This document shows, piece by piece, positions 36,941 to 47,243 of a stretch of DNA of 64,000 nucleotides. The notes under the pieces were generated by a model. It made no database searches, was not told the DNA's origin, and was given only the letters and a program-made list of their open reading frames with translations. A program made the translations under genes and the position numbers. Positions within the stretch are counted from its first letter, which is position 1. Every line of letters starts with the position of its first letter. Location: NCBI RefSeq assembly GCF_014208105.1, contig NZ_JACHMQ010000001.1, positions 7,502,001 to 7,566,000 of the forward strand, given 5' to 3'. The stretch is from Actinomadura coerulea (GTDB lineage Bacteria > Actinomycetota > Actinomycetes > Streptosporangiales > Streptosporangiaceae).

Positions 36941-38119
36941 ATGGCGCGATTCGGTGATGGCCTGGCCCTCGGACCCGATCTGTCCAGCGCCGCCGCGACG
37001 GCGGTCGAGCAGGCGCTCGCGCCGCTCAGCGCGGCGCCCGACCTGGTGTGCGTGTTCGTCACCGGCGACGACCCGGACCAGATCGAGGAGGCCGCGCAGG
37101 CGGCGCAGCGCGCGGCGGGACCCGCGCTGCTGCTGGGGTGCAGCGCGTCCGGCGTGATCGGGGCCGGGCGCGGCGTGGAGGAGCGGGGCGCGGTGAGCGC
37201 GTGGGCGGCGGTGCTGCCCGGCGCGCGGCTCGACGCGTTCCGGCTGGAGACGCTGAAGGGCGACGACCGGCTCATCGTGGTCGGCATGCCGGAGGCCCAG
37301 GACGACGACGTGGTCGGCGTGCTGCTCGCCGACCCCTACAGCTTCCCGGTGGACGCGTTCGTGGAGCGCTCGGACGAGGCGCTGCCCGGACTGCCGCTGG
37401 TCGGCGGGCTGGCCGAGGGCAGCGGGCTCGGCGAGACCGGGCACGGCGAGGCGCGGCTGTTCGTCGGCGGCGAGGTGTACCGGGACGGCGCGGTCGGCGT
37501 GGTGATCGGCGGGGCCGTCGCCGCCGCCACGGTGGTCAGCCAGGGCGCCCGCCCGATCGGCCCGGACATGGTGGTGACCAGGGCCGAGGAGAACGTGCTG
37601 TACGAGCTGGCGGGGTCGCCGGCGCTGGAGAAGCTGGAGCAGATCGTCATCGGGCTGCCGGAGGAGGAGCAGGAGCTCGCCGGGCGCGGGCTGCTGATAG
37701 GCGTCGCGATGGACGAGTACGCCGACGAGCACGAGCACGGCGACTTCCTCGTGCGCGGCGTGGTGGGCGCCGACACCGACACCGGCGCCATCGCGATCGG
37801 CGACGTGGTGGACGTGGGGCGCACCGTCCGGTTCCAGGTCCGGGACGCGGGCGCCGCCGAGGAGGACCTGGCCGCGCTGCTGGAGCGGTTCGACCTCGCG
37901 CCGGTCGAGGGCGCGCTGCTGATCTCCTGCAACGGCCGCGGGCAGGCGATGTTCCCCGACTCCGACCACGACGCCAAGGTGCTGGACCGCGCCTTCGGCC
38001 CCGCCGGGGTGGGCGGCTTCTTCGCGGCGGGGGAGATCGGCCCGGTCGCGGGCCGCAACCACGTGCACGGCTTCACCGCCTCGATCCTCGCGTTCGGCCG
38101 GGCCGAGGAGGGCGTTTGA
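36941..38119 (+). CDS. FIST domain sensory protein
   Basis: A 392-residue soluble protein with the FIST N and FIST C domains. Typical segments are LLGCSASGVIGAG near 66, GLPLVGGLAEGSGLG near 150 and, at the C-terminus, ISCNGRGQAMF and GFFAAGEIGPV. FIST domains are thought to sense small ligands, perhaps amino acids, in signalling. No kinase or output domain is attached. The GGGAGG ribosome site fixes the ATG. It is divergent from the ATPase-VWA operon and overlaps the ROK gene by four bases. Confidence 0.88.
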   Translation: MARFGDGLALGPDLSSAAATAVEQALAPLSAAPDLVCVFVTGDDPDQIEEAAQAAQRAAGPALLLGCSASGVIGAGRGVEERGAVSAWAAVLPGARLDAFRLETLKGDDRLIVVGMPEAQDDDVVGVLLADPYSFPVDAFVERSDEALPGLPLVGGLAEGSGLGETGHGEARLFVGGEVYRDGAVGVVIGGAVAAATVVSQGARPIGPDMVVTRAEENVLYELAGSPALEKLEQIVIGLPEEEQELAGRGLLIGVAMDEYADEHEHGDFLVRGVVGADTDTGAIAIGDVVDVGRTVRFQVRDAGAAEEDLAALLERFDLAPVEGALLISCNGRGQAMFPDSDHDAKVLDRAFGPAGVGGFFAAGEIGPVAGRNHVHGFTASILAFGRAEEGV

Positions 38120-39060
38120 GCGCCGTGCTCGCGGTGGACATCGGCGGGACGAAGCTCGCGGCCGCGCTGGTCGAGCCGGACGGGCGCGTCACCGCGCACG
38201 ACCGGGCGCCGACCCCGAACGCGCCGGGCGTGGACGGCGAGGAGCTGTGGGGGGCGCTGGAGGCGCTGCTCGCCAAGCTCGTCGCGGGCGCCGGGGATCC
38301 GCCGACGGCGGGCGTCGGGGTGGGCTGCGGAGGGCCGATGACCTGGCCGGCCGCCGAGGTGTCGCCGCTGAACATCCCCGCGTGGCGGGCCTTCCCGCTG
38401 CGCGAGCGGCTCCGCGCCCGGTATCCGGGCCTGCCCGTCCGCATCCACAACGACGCGGTCTGCGTCGCGATCGGCGAGCACTGGCTCGGCGCGGGGCGCG
38501 GCCACGACAACGTCCTCGGCATGGTGGTGTCCACGGGCGTCGGCGGCGGGCTCATGCTCGGCGGGCGCCTGGTGAACGGCGCCAGCGGCAACGCCGGGCA
38601 CATCGGGCACGTCATCGTCGAGCCCGGCGGGCCGCCGTGCGGATGCGGGGGCCGCGGCTGCCTGGAGGCGGTCGCGCGCGGCCCGGGGCTGGTCGCGTGG
38701 GCGCGGGAGCAGGGCTGGCGGCCGGGGAGCGCGGAGGCGACCGGCGTGGAGCTGACCGAGGACGCCCGCCGCGGGGATCCGGTCGCGGGCGCGGCGATGC
38801 GCCGGGCGGGCCGCGCCCTCGGCATCGCGATCGCGTCGGCGACGCACCTGTGCGATCTGGAGGTCGCGGCGATCGGCGGCGGGCTGTCGCAGGCAGGGCG
38901 GCTGCTGTTCGACCCGCTGGAGGAGGCGTTCGGCGAGCACGCGCGGATGGAGTTCGCGCGGCGGCTGCGGATCGTCCCGGCCGAGCTCGGTCAGACCGCG
39001 GGCCTGGTCGGCGCCGCCGCCCTGGTCTACGCCCAAGATCGTTATTGGAGTGCCGGATAA
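38116..39060 (+). CDS. ROK family sugar kinase (glucokinase-like)
   Basis: A 314-residue ROK protein without DNA-binding domain. The ATP phosphate motif is AVDIGGTKLAAAL, a second is GMVVSTGVGGGLMLGG, and the zinc-binding ROK signature is CGCGGRGCLEA following GHIGHVIVEPGG. It probably phosphorylates glucose or a related hexose. The start is taken as TTG 38116, overlapping the FIST stop as TTGA with GAGGAGGG upstream; GTG 38125 is the alternative. Coupling to FIST is likely. Confidence 0.88.
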   Translation: MSAVLAVDIGGTKLAAALVEPDGRVTAHDRAPTPNAPGVDGEELWGALEALLAKLVAGAGDPPTAGVGVGCGGPMTWPAAEVSPLNIPAWRAFPLRERLRARYPGLPVRIHNDAVCVAIGEHWLGAGRGHDNVLGMVVSTGVGGGLMLGGRLVNGASGNAGHIGHVIVEPGGPPCGCGGRGCLEAVARGPGLVAWAREQGWRPGSAEATGVELTEDARRGDPVAGAAMRRAGRALGIAIASATHLCDLEVAAIGGGLSQAGRLLFDPLEEAFGEHARMEFARRLRIVPAELGQTAGLVGAAALVYAQDRYWSAG

Positions 39061-39083
39061 GTCGGGCATGCAAGGATGAACGC

Positions 39084-40373
39084 ATGAGCGAAGCGGCCCG
39101 GGGGGTGTGGGGGGCCGGCCCCCCGCGAGCGAGTACGAGCGGCGCCGGTCCGGCCTCCGTCGGCGTCGACGAGGTCCGCGCCGCCCGGGAGCTGCTGGGC
39201 GGGGTGGCCGTGCCGACGCCGCTGATCCCCTCCCGGGCGCTGTCGGAGCAGATCGGCGGGCCCGTCCTGCTGAAGTGCGAGAACCTGCAGCGCACCGGCT
39301 CCTTCAAGATCCGGGGCGCGTACGTGCGGATCGCGCGGCTGAGCGAGCGCGAGCGGGCGGGCGGCGTGGTCGCGGCGAGCGCGGGCAACCACGCGCAGGG
39401 CGTGGCGCTCGCCGCCTCGATGCTCGGCTGCAAGGCCACGGTGTTCATGCCGGTCGGCGCCCCGCTGCCGAAGATCGCCGCGACCCGCGGCTACGGCGCC
39501 GAGGTCGTCTTCCCGGGGCCGACCGTGGACGAGTGCCTCGTCGCCGCGCAGGAGTACGCCGACGAGTGCGGCGCGGTGTTCATCCACCCGTTCGACCACC
39601 CCGACGTCGTCGCGGGGCAGGCCACGATCGGCCTGGAGGTCATGGAGCAGTGCCCGGAGGCGCGGACGATCGTGTCGCCGGTGGGCGGCGGCGGGCTGCT
39701 GGCCGGGGTCGCGGCGGCCGTGAAGGGCCTGGTGAAGGAGACCGGCGGCGGGGACGTCAAGCTCGTGGGAGCGCAGGCCAAGCGGGCCGCGGCGTTCCCG
39801 CCCTCGCTCGCGGCGGGCAGGCCCACCCGGATCGGGATCGAGCGCACGATGGCGGACGGCATCGCGGTCGGCCGTCCCGGCCGCCTGACCTACGCCATGT
39901 TCACCGAGCTGGTGGACGCCGTCGTCACCGTGACCGAGGAGTCGATCTCCCAGGCCCTGCTGCTCTGCCTCGAACGCGCCAAGCAGGTCGTCGAGCCCGC
40001 GGGGGCGGCGGGCGTCGCGGCCCTGCTGGAGCACGCCTACGCCGTCGAGCCGCCGGTCGTGGTGCTGCTGTCGGGCGGCAACATCGACCCGCTGCTGCTG
40101 TCGAAGGTGCTGCGGCACGGGCTCGCGGGCGCGGGGCGGTACCTGGTGGTCCGCTGCCGCCTGAAGGACCGTCCGGGCGCCCTGGTGACCCTGCTGAGCG
40201 AGCTGGCCGAGCTGGGCGTCAACGTCCTGGACGTGATGCACGAGCGCATGGCGGCCCGCCTCCACGTCGAGGAGGCCGAGGTGCTCATGCACCTGGAGAC
40301 CCGCGGCGCCGACCACTCCGAGGACGTGATCGGCCGCCTAAGAGAAAAGGGCTACACCCTCACCCTGAGCTAG
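39084..40373 (+). CDS. ilvA: threonine ammonia-lyase (biosynthetic/catabolic threonine deaminase)
   Basis: Converts threonine to 2-oxobutyrate and ammonia, feeding isoleucine synthesis. The PLP lysine K75 is in TGSFKIRGAY, the substrate loop is ASAGNHAQG, and the phosphate-binding Gly loop is VGGGGLLAG. A single C-terminal ACT domain (about residues 345-429, RCRLKDRPGALVTLLSEL) suggests allosteric control. The 429-residue form with one ACT domain is common in actinobacteria. AAGGA lies 7 bases before the ATG. Confidence 0.95.
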   Translation: MSEAARGVWGAGPPRASTSGAGPASVGVDEVRAARELLGGVAVPTPLIPSRALSEQIGGPVLLKCENLQRTGSFKIRGAYVRIARLSERERAGGVVAASAGNHAQGVALAASMLGCKATVFMPVGAPLPKIAATRGYGAEVVFPGPTVDECLVAAQEYADECGAVFIHPFDHPDVVAGQATIGLEVMEQCPEARTIVSPVGGGGLLAGVAAAVKGLVKETGGGDVKLVGAQAKRAAAFPPSLAAGRPTRIGIERTMADGIAVGRPGRLTYAMFTELVDAVVTVTEESISQALLLCLERAKQVVEPAGAAGVAALLEHAYAVEPPVVVLLSGGNIDPLLLSKVLRHGLAGAGRYLVVRCRLKDRPGALVTLLSELAELGVNVLDVMHERMAARLHVEEAEVLMHLETRGADHSEDVIGRLREKGYTLTLS

Positions 40374-40376
40374 CGG

Positions 40377-40440
40377 CGTCGACTTGCGGCGTGTCGCCCT
40401 TATGCGAGCCCTGATAAGGGCAACACGCCGCAAGTCGACG
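40377..40440. terminator. 27-position hairpin between convergent ilvA and M1 peptidase genes
   Basis: Arms 40377-40403 and 40414-40440 pair completely except for one C-A mismatch, with a 10-base loop. It should stop transcription from both sides. Confidence 0.85.
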
Positions 40441-40445
40441 GGGAG

Positions 40446-41867
40446 CTAGAGGGACGGCTTGCCCTCGGAGTAGAGCCACGCCTTGGCCCACGTCTCCAGG
40501 TTCTCGCCCGAGAGGCGCTCGGCGAAGCGGACGAAGTCCTTCGTGGAGGCGTTGCCGTACCGGTGGGCCGCCGGCCACGCCTTCAGCAGGTCCGAGAACG
40601 CCCGCTCGCCGATCTTCGTGTGCAGCACGTGGACCGCCATCGCGCCGCGGTCGTAGACGAGCCCGTCGAAGATGTGGTCGCGGCCCGGGTCGGCGACCCT
40701 GCCCGTCCACAGGCCGTCGCTCGCGGGCGTGGCGTAGGTGTCGTCGAACTGCTTCTGGACGGACGGGCCGCCGTGCGCCGCCGCGTACAGCCACTCGGCG
40801 TACGTCGCGAAGCCCTCGTTCAGCCAGATGTCGGCCCACTTCGCCGGGGACACCGAGTCGCCGAACCACTGGTGGCCCAGCTCGTGCGCGAGCAGGCTGG
40901 TGCTCGGGACGCTGCCCGGACGCCGGCCGAGGTCGTACACGGGCCGGCCCTGCGTCTCCAGCGCGTACCCGACGCCCGCCTTCACGACGATCCCGCCCGT
41001 CGAGGTGAACGGGTAGCGGCCGAAGAGGCCGTTCTGGAAGTCGGTGACCTCGGCGGTCTGGTCGTGGAACTTCTTCGCGTCCTCGGGCTTGATGGCCATC
41101 GCCCGGTCGGTGGCGGTCAGGTTGGGGACGCCCGCCTTCGTCCGTCCGGTGACCACGTCGTAGCGGCCGATGGCGATCATGGCGAGCTCGCTGGCCATCG
41201 GGTTGCGGACGTCCCAGCGCGTGGTCGTCCAGCCGCCCGTGGTCCGCTTGCCGCGCGGGTCGCCGTTGGCGAGCGTGGTGAGGCCGCTCGGGGCCGTCAG
41301 CGTGTAGGTGTAGGTCGCCTTGTCGGTGGGGTGGTCGTTCACCGGGTAGACGGTGGCCGCGCCGAACGGCTGGTTGAGCATCACCGCGCCGTCGGGGGTC
41401 GGCACCCAGCCGGACACCCCCAGCGCGTCGTCGTTGACCGTCTGCGGCACGCCGGAATACGCCACGGTCACGGTGAAGGTGCGGCGGTTCCGGATCCCCT
41501 TGCGCGGGGTGATCACCAGTTCCTGGGCGCCCGTCCGCGCGTAGGTCGCGTCGCGGCCGTCGACCTTCAGCGAGGAGATCTTCAGCGGGCCGAGGAAGTC
41601 CAGGTCGAACCGGGACAGGTTCTGCGTCGCCCGCGCCGTCACGCGGGTCACCGCCTGGATCCCCTTGGTGGCGGGATCGTATTTCAGGCCGATGTCGTAG
41701 TGGGCGACGTCGTAGCCGCCGTTGCCCATGTCGGGGAAGTAGGGGTCGCCCGCGCCGGGCGCCCCGGGGGTGAACCGCTCGGCGGCGCCGGCGGGCGCCG
41801 CGGTCACCGCGAGGCTCGCCGCGACGCCCAGCGTCACGGCCGCCAGCGCTCTGGGGGTTCTGCTCAT
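40446..41867 (-). CDS. secreted M1 family metallopeptidase, copy 1
   Basis: A 473-residue zinc aminopeptidase-like enzyme with a Sec signal peptide (cleavage expected near AGAA, about residue 28). The N-terminal beta domain contains GYDVAHYDIGLKYDP. The catalytic part has HELGHQWFG near residue 325 and, 18 residues after, the third ligand in NEGFATYAEW. A Tyr-containing motif (VYDRGAMAVHVLH) supports catalysis. The C-terminal domains of classical aminopeptidase N are missing, as is usual for this short secreted group. GAGGACGAGG precedes the ATG. Confidence 0.92.
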   Translation of the reverse strand: MSRTPRALAAVTLGVAASLAVTAAPAGAAERFTPGAPGAGDPYFPDMGNGGYDVAHYDIGLKYDPATKGIQAVTRVTARATQNLSRFDLDFLGPLKISSLKVDGRDATYARTGAQELVITPRKGIRNRRTFTVTVAYSGVPQTVNDDALGVSGWVPTPDGAVMLNQPFGAATVYPVNDHPTDKATYTYTLTAPSGLTTLANGDPRGKRTTGGWTTTRWDVRNPMASELAMIAIGRYDVVTGRTKAGVPNLTATDRAMAIKPEDAKKFHDQTAEVTDFQNGLFGRYPFTSTGGIVVKAGVGYALETQGRPVYDLGRRPGSVPSTSLLAHELGHQWFGDSVSPAKWADIWLNEGFATYAEWLYAAAHGGPSVQKQFDDTYATPASDGLWTGRVADPGRDHIFDGLVYDRGAMAVHVLHTKIGERAFSDLLKAWPAAHRYGNASTKDFVRFAERLSGENLETWAKAWLYSEGKPSL

Positions 41868-42004
41868 CGACCTCGTCCTCGGTAGCCTCGGTGGACCGTC
41901 ATGACCGCGCCTAAGACTTTCTCGTGAAGCGGGTCCGCACAAGCGCGATTTGATATCGAATCTGCCGGTCAGGTGAGGTATTTGTGGCTGGGCCCGCCAT
42001 CCGG

Positions 42005-43480
42005 TCACCAACTCAGCGGTTTGGTCTCCGAACGGAGCCACGTCTGGAACAGCGTCGTGAGCCTTTGGCCCGAGACCCGTTCGGCCAGCGCGGTGAACTG
42101 CGGCGTCGTGGCGGTGGAGTGGCGGTGCTCGGCCGTCCAGGTCCGCAGGATCGTGAAGAACGCCTTGTCGCCGACCCGGTCGCGGAGCGCCTGGAGCGTC
42201 ATCGCGCCGCGGACGTACACGGAGAAGCCGAACATCTTCGCGGCGCCCGGCGCGCCCGGCGGGGGGCTGAAGATCGGCGAACTCGCGGGCAGCGCGTAGT
42301 ACCGCTTGAAGACGTCCTTCGCCGATTCCTTCCCGGTGCGCTCGCGCCAGAGCCACTCGGCGTAGGTCGCGAAGCCCTCGTTCAGCCAGATGTCGCTCCA
42401 GTCGCGCAGCCCGACGCTGTCGCCGAACCACTGGTGGGCCATCTCGTGGACGATGAAGCCGTCGTCCGGCGCGAAACCGCCATAGACGGGGCGTTCCTGG
42501 GTCTCCAGGGCGTAGCCCAGCTTCGGGTCGTCGACGATGCCGCCCGCCGTCGCGAACGGGTACGGGCCGAAGAGCGGCGCCGCCCACCTCATCACCCTGA
42601 CGGTGGTGCTCTCCAGGCGCTCGGCCGCCGACCGGAACGCCGGGTCGACGGCAGTGATCACAGGGACGCCGCCCACCGCGGTCCGCCGCATCCGGAACCG
42701 TCCGATGGCGACCGTGGCCAGGTAGCTCGCCATCGGCGCGTCCTCGGCCCACTCGTAGGTGGCGGTCGCGCCGCCGGTGCGGACGGGGCCGGGCCGCCCG
42801 TTCGCGACGGCGCGCAGGCCCTTCGGAACGGTGATGCGGAACGCGTACGTGGCCTTGTCGCTGGGATGGTCGTTCACCGGCAGCCAGGTGGAAGCGCCGT
42901 CCGGCTCGGAGGCGACGACCGCGCCGTCCTTGCTCGGGACCCACCCGTAGGCGCCGTACGTCTTGTCCCCGACCGGTGCCGGCGTGCCCGCGTACCGGAC
43001 GGCGACCCGGAACGCCCGCCCGGCGCGGATCGGCTCGGCGGGCGTGATCACCAGCTCCCGGCCCGCGCGGCGGTGGCGGGCCTCCCGGCCGTCCACCGCG
43101 ACGGAGACGATCGGCGGCCCGCGGAAGTCGAGGTCGAACGCGGACAGGTCCTGGACGGCGGTCGCGGTGGCCGTCACCGTCGCGTCGACCGATCCCGTCC
43201 TGGTGCCCGCGTAGGCCAGCGCGACGTCGTAGTGGGCGACGTCGTAGCCCCCGTTGCCCGCGCCCTCGAAGTAGCGGTCGCCCACCCCCGCCGCTCCCGG
43301 CGAGGGCGTGCGGCGATGCGGCGACGGCGGTACGGCGGGCGGCAAGGGCTGTGGACAAGGTGCGGCCGCCCGCCGCTCCGCCGCGGCGTCCGGTTCCGCG
43401 GACGCGGACGCGGCGCCGGGCGACCCGGCCAGGAACGCGACGGCCAAGGCCGCGGTCATCCGCCGAGAAGGCCCGTTCAT
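42005..43480 (-). CDS. secreted M1 family metallopeptidase, copy 2
   Basis: A 491-residue paralogue of its neighbours. Signal peptide at about 1-35, then a Pro/Ala/Arg-rich spacer. The beta domain has GYDVAHYDVALAYAG, and the zinc site is HEMAHQWFG near 343 followed by NEGFATYAEWL. YVRGAMTLQALRD provides the conserved region after it. It differs from copy 1 in its longer spacer. ATG 43480 is used; an ATG seven codons later would give a shorter signal peptide. It lies 137 bases from copy 1. Confidence 0.9.
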   Translation of the reverse strand: MNGPSRRMTAALAVAFLAGSPGAASASAEPDAAAERRAAAPCPQPLPPAVPPSPHRRTPSPGAAGVGDRYFEGAGNGGYDVAHYDVALAYAGTRTGSVDATVTATATAVQDLSAFDLDFRGPPIVSVAVDGREARHRRAGRELVITPAEPIRAGRAFRVAVRYAGTPAPVGDKTYGAYGWVPSKDGAVVASEPDGASTWLPVNDHPSDKATYAFRITVPKGLRAVANGRPGPVRTGGATATYEWAEDAPMASYLATVAIGRFRMRRTAVGGVPVITAVDPAFRSAAERLESTTVRVMRWAAPLFGPYPFATAGGIVDDPKLGYALETQERPVYGGFAPDDGFIVHEMAHQWFGDSVGLRDWSDIWLNEGFATYAEWLWRERTGKESAKDVFKRYYALPASSPIFSPPPGAPGAAKMFGFSVYVRGAMTLQALRDRVGDKAFFTILRTWTAEHRHSTATTPQFTALAERVSGQRLTTLFQTWLRSETKPLSW

Positions 43481-43582
43481 CAGGCCGATGATGGCGGCGC
43501 GCCCGCCCCGCCGGCCGGCGACCGGCCGGGCTTTGCGCACTCCTTGCCCGGCCTTCGCCCGCGGCGGACCCGGGTCACGCCG

Positions 43583-45205
<1,623 letters not shown>

Positions 45206-45285
45206 ATGCACGCCGTCCAGCCTGCCCGGACGAGACCCCGCCCGGCAACTCGGACGGCGCCGGAACCCCCGCCGCCGGGGCGGTG

Positions 45286-46218
45286 TCAGCGATGGGCGTA
45301 GGGATTTGGGCGGTACGGGTCGGCCTTCACGACCACCGTTCGCGCCACCTTGCAGTGCAGCGCCTGCTTGCGCTGGTCCCACAGGATCCACGCGACGTCG
45401 ATCAGACCGATGCACCCGCAGACGCCGCCGAGCACGCTGTAGAACGCCGAGCGCCCCGCGGCCTGGCCGGTGGTGATCGCCTGCCCGTCGTCGGCCCGGA
45501 CGACCCGCGTCCGCACCAGCATCTTGCCGAGCGTCTGCCCCCACTTCGCGTGCATCAGCCAGAAGTAGAAGAACGCCAGCACGACGCTGATCGCGTTCGT
45601 CCCCACCCGGGCGCCGTCGTACATGGAGGTGCCCGGCTCCGGGTTGACGACGTTGTTCCAGTTGACGAACGGGATCGAGATCAAGCCCGTCACGATGCCG
45701 ATGATGACGAGGTCGACGATGCCCCCGCCGAGCCGTGCCCAGCGGCTCGCCAGCTCCCCGGAAGGATGCGCGTACCCGCCCGCCCCGTAGCCGGGATGCG
45801 GCTGCCCGTACCCCGGCTGGGCGCCGTACGGTTGCTGCTGCCACTGGCCCTGCTCGCCGTACGGCTGTTGCCCGTACTGCTGCTGCCCGTACTGCTGCTG
45901 CTCTCCGTAGGGCTGCTGTCCGCCGTAGGGCTGCTGTCCCCACTGCTGCCCGCCCCACTGCTGCTCTCCGTAGGGCTGCTGGCCGTACTGCTGGCCCCCG
46001 GGCGGCTGTTGCCCCCCGGGCGGTGGCTGCTCGCCGTACGGTGGCCGCTCGCCGTAAGGGGGCTGCTCACCGTACGGAGGCTGCCGTCCCTGGGCAGGTT
46101 CCCCGTACGGCTGTCCACCGCGGTAGGGGCCCGGCCGGCCGGGCTGCTCCTGCTCTCCGTGCGGCCGGTCGTCCTCCGGCTCTCGCCCGGACGCGGGGTC
46201 GTGCGGCGGTTGCGTCAT
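45286..46218 (-). CDS. RDD family membrane protein with long QPYGE-type repeat tail
   Basis: A 310-residue protein in two parts. Residues 1-155 are a disordered, Gln/Gly/Tyr/Pro-rich tail with many QPYGE/QQYGQ units. Residues 160-310 form the RDD domain: ASRWARLGGGIVDLVIIG begins helix 1 with the Arg-Asp pair, and HAKWGQTLGKMLVRTRVV is the conserved loop. Three to four membrane helices are expected. RDD proteins are of uncertain function, some linked to transport or osmotic tolerance. A second RDD gene lies just upstream on the same strand. Confidence 0.88.
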   Translation of the reverse strand: MTQPPHDPASGREPEDDRPHGEQEQPGRPGPYRGGQPYGEPAQGRQPPYGEQPPYGERPPYGEQPPPGGQQPPGGQQYGQQPYGEQQWGGQQWGQQPYGGQQPYGEQQQYGQQQYGQQPYGEQGQWQQQPYGAQPGYGQPHPGYGAGGYAHPSGELASRWARLGGGIVDLVIIGIVTGLISIPFVNWNNVVNPEPGTSMYDGARVGTNAISVVLAFFYFWLMHAKWGQTLGKMLVRTRVVRADDGQAITTGQAAGRSAFYSVLGGVCGCIGLIDVAWILWDQRKQALHCKVARTVVVKADPYRPNPYAHR

Positions 46219-46315
46219 GCCGTGAGGGTCGCCGCGTCACCGCGGCCCAACCCTGCCGCGCCCGGGTGGAGCCGGAATGTTTACCCCCGCGTGGCCGGCC
46301 CTTGCCGGGCCGCCT

Positions 46316-47110
46316 TCAGGACGGGGTCCGCTCGCGGGCGTACGGGTTCGGCGTCCACGGCGTCGCCTTCACCACCACCGTCCCGGCCACCTTGTCGTGC
46401 AGCGCCTGGCGCCGCTCGTCCCACAGGATCCAGGCGTTGTCGAGCAGGCCGACGAGCCCGAGGATCCCGGCGGCGGGCGTGACGAGGTTCAGCGCCCCCG
46501 TCGCGATGCTGATGGCGTAGACGAAGGCCTGCCGGCCGAGGGCCTGCCCCCAGCTCACCGCCGACAGGTCGGAGGCCCGTACCAGCCGGATGCCGAACGC
46601 CTTCTTGCCGAGCGTCTGCCCCCACCGGGCGTGCAGGACGGTGAAGTACGCGAAGCCCAGCAGGAACGCGATCGCGTACCCGGTGACCAGGCGCGGGATG
46701 TCGTAGAGGTCGAAAGGGTTCGTCATCGGCTCGCCGGACTCGGCCATGTCCCGCACCCGGTCCCAGCGGATCGAGAACAGGACGGCCGGCGTCGCCGCGA
46801 TGCCGATGACGAAGCTGTCGAGGATTCCCGCGCCGAGCCGCACGAGCCGTCCGGCGGTCATGTCCTGGGGGCCCTGCGGGCCGGGGTGATGGTAGCCGGG
46901 AGGGCCGTAGCCCGGGACGGGCGGCGCCTGCGGCGGCGGGGCGCCGGGGTGTCCGTGCCCCGCCCCCGGGACGGCCTGGGGCGGAGGCCCGCCGTACGAG
47001 CCCTGGTAGGGCGGCGGGCGTTCGGGCGAGGCGGGGGCCTCGCCGGCGGGCTGGTCCGGGGGCTGCCAGCCGTTGTCCGGCTTCGGGGTGTCCTGGGGTG
47101 GTTCGCTCAT
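46316..47110 (-). CDS. RDD family membrane protein
   Basis: A 264-residue paralogue of the downstream gene. A shorter Pro/Gly-rich tail (residues 1-95) precedes the RDD domain with MTAGRLVRLGAGILDSFVIG and HARWGQTLGKKAFGIRLV, and a C-terminal WILWDERRQALHDKVAGT segment that is nearly the same in both proteins. It is 97 bases upstream of the other RDD gene, suggesting duplication of one ancestor and joint transcription. Confidence 0.87.
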   Translation of the reverse strand: MSEPPQDTPKPDNGWQPPDQPAGEAPASPERPPPYQGSYGGPPPQAVPGAGHGHPGAPPPQAPPVPGYGPPGYHHPGPQGPQDMTAGRLVRLGAGILDSFVIGIAATPAVLFSIRWDRVRDMAESGEPMTNPFDLYDIPRLVTGYAIAFLLGFAYFTVLHARWGQTLGKKAFGIRLVRASDLSAVSWGQALGRQAFVYAISIATGALNLVTPAAGILGLVGLLDNAWILWDERRQALHDKVAGTVVVKATPWTPNPYARERTPS

Positions 47111-47243
47111 GGCCCCACAGTGTGCCGGGTGCGGGCGGCGCGCGGCCGCCCGGGCGGCGACCGGCCCCGGACGCGGGCGCGTCCGGGGCCGGTCCCCGGG
47201 TCCGGGCGCCGCGGCGTCGAGGCTCGCCGCGGCGCCGCGGGCG

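Noticed and set aside
40446..43358. Reading the first M1 peptidase as a 970-residue protein
   Set aside because: The extra N-terminal half is out-of-frame shadow of the second M1 gene; a good ATG with ribosome site and signal peptide is at 41867.
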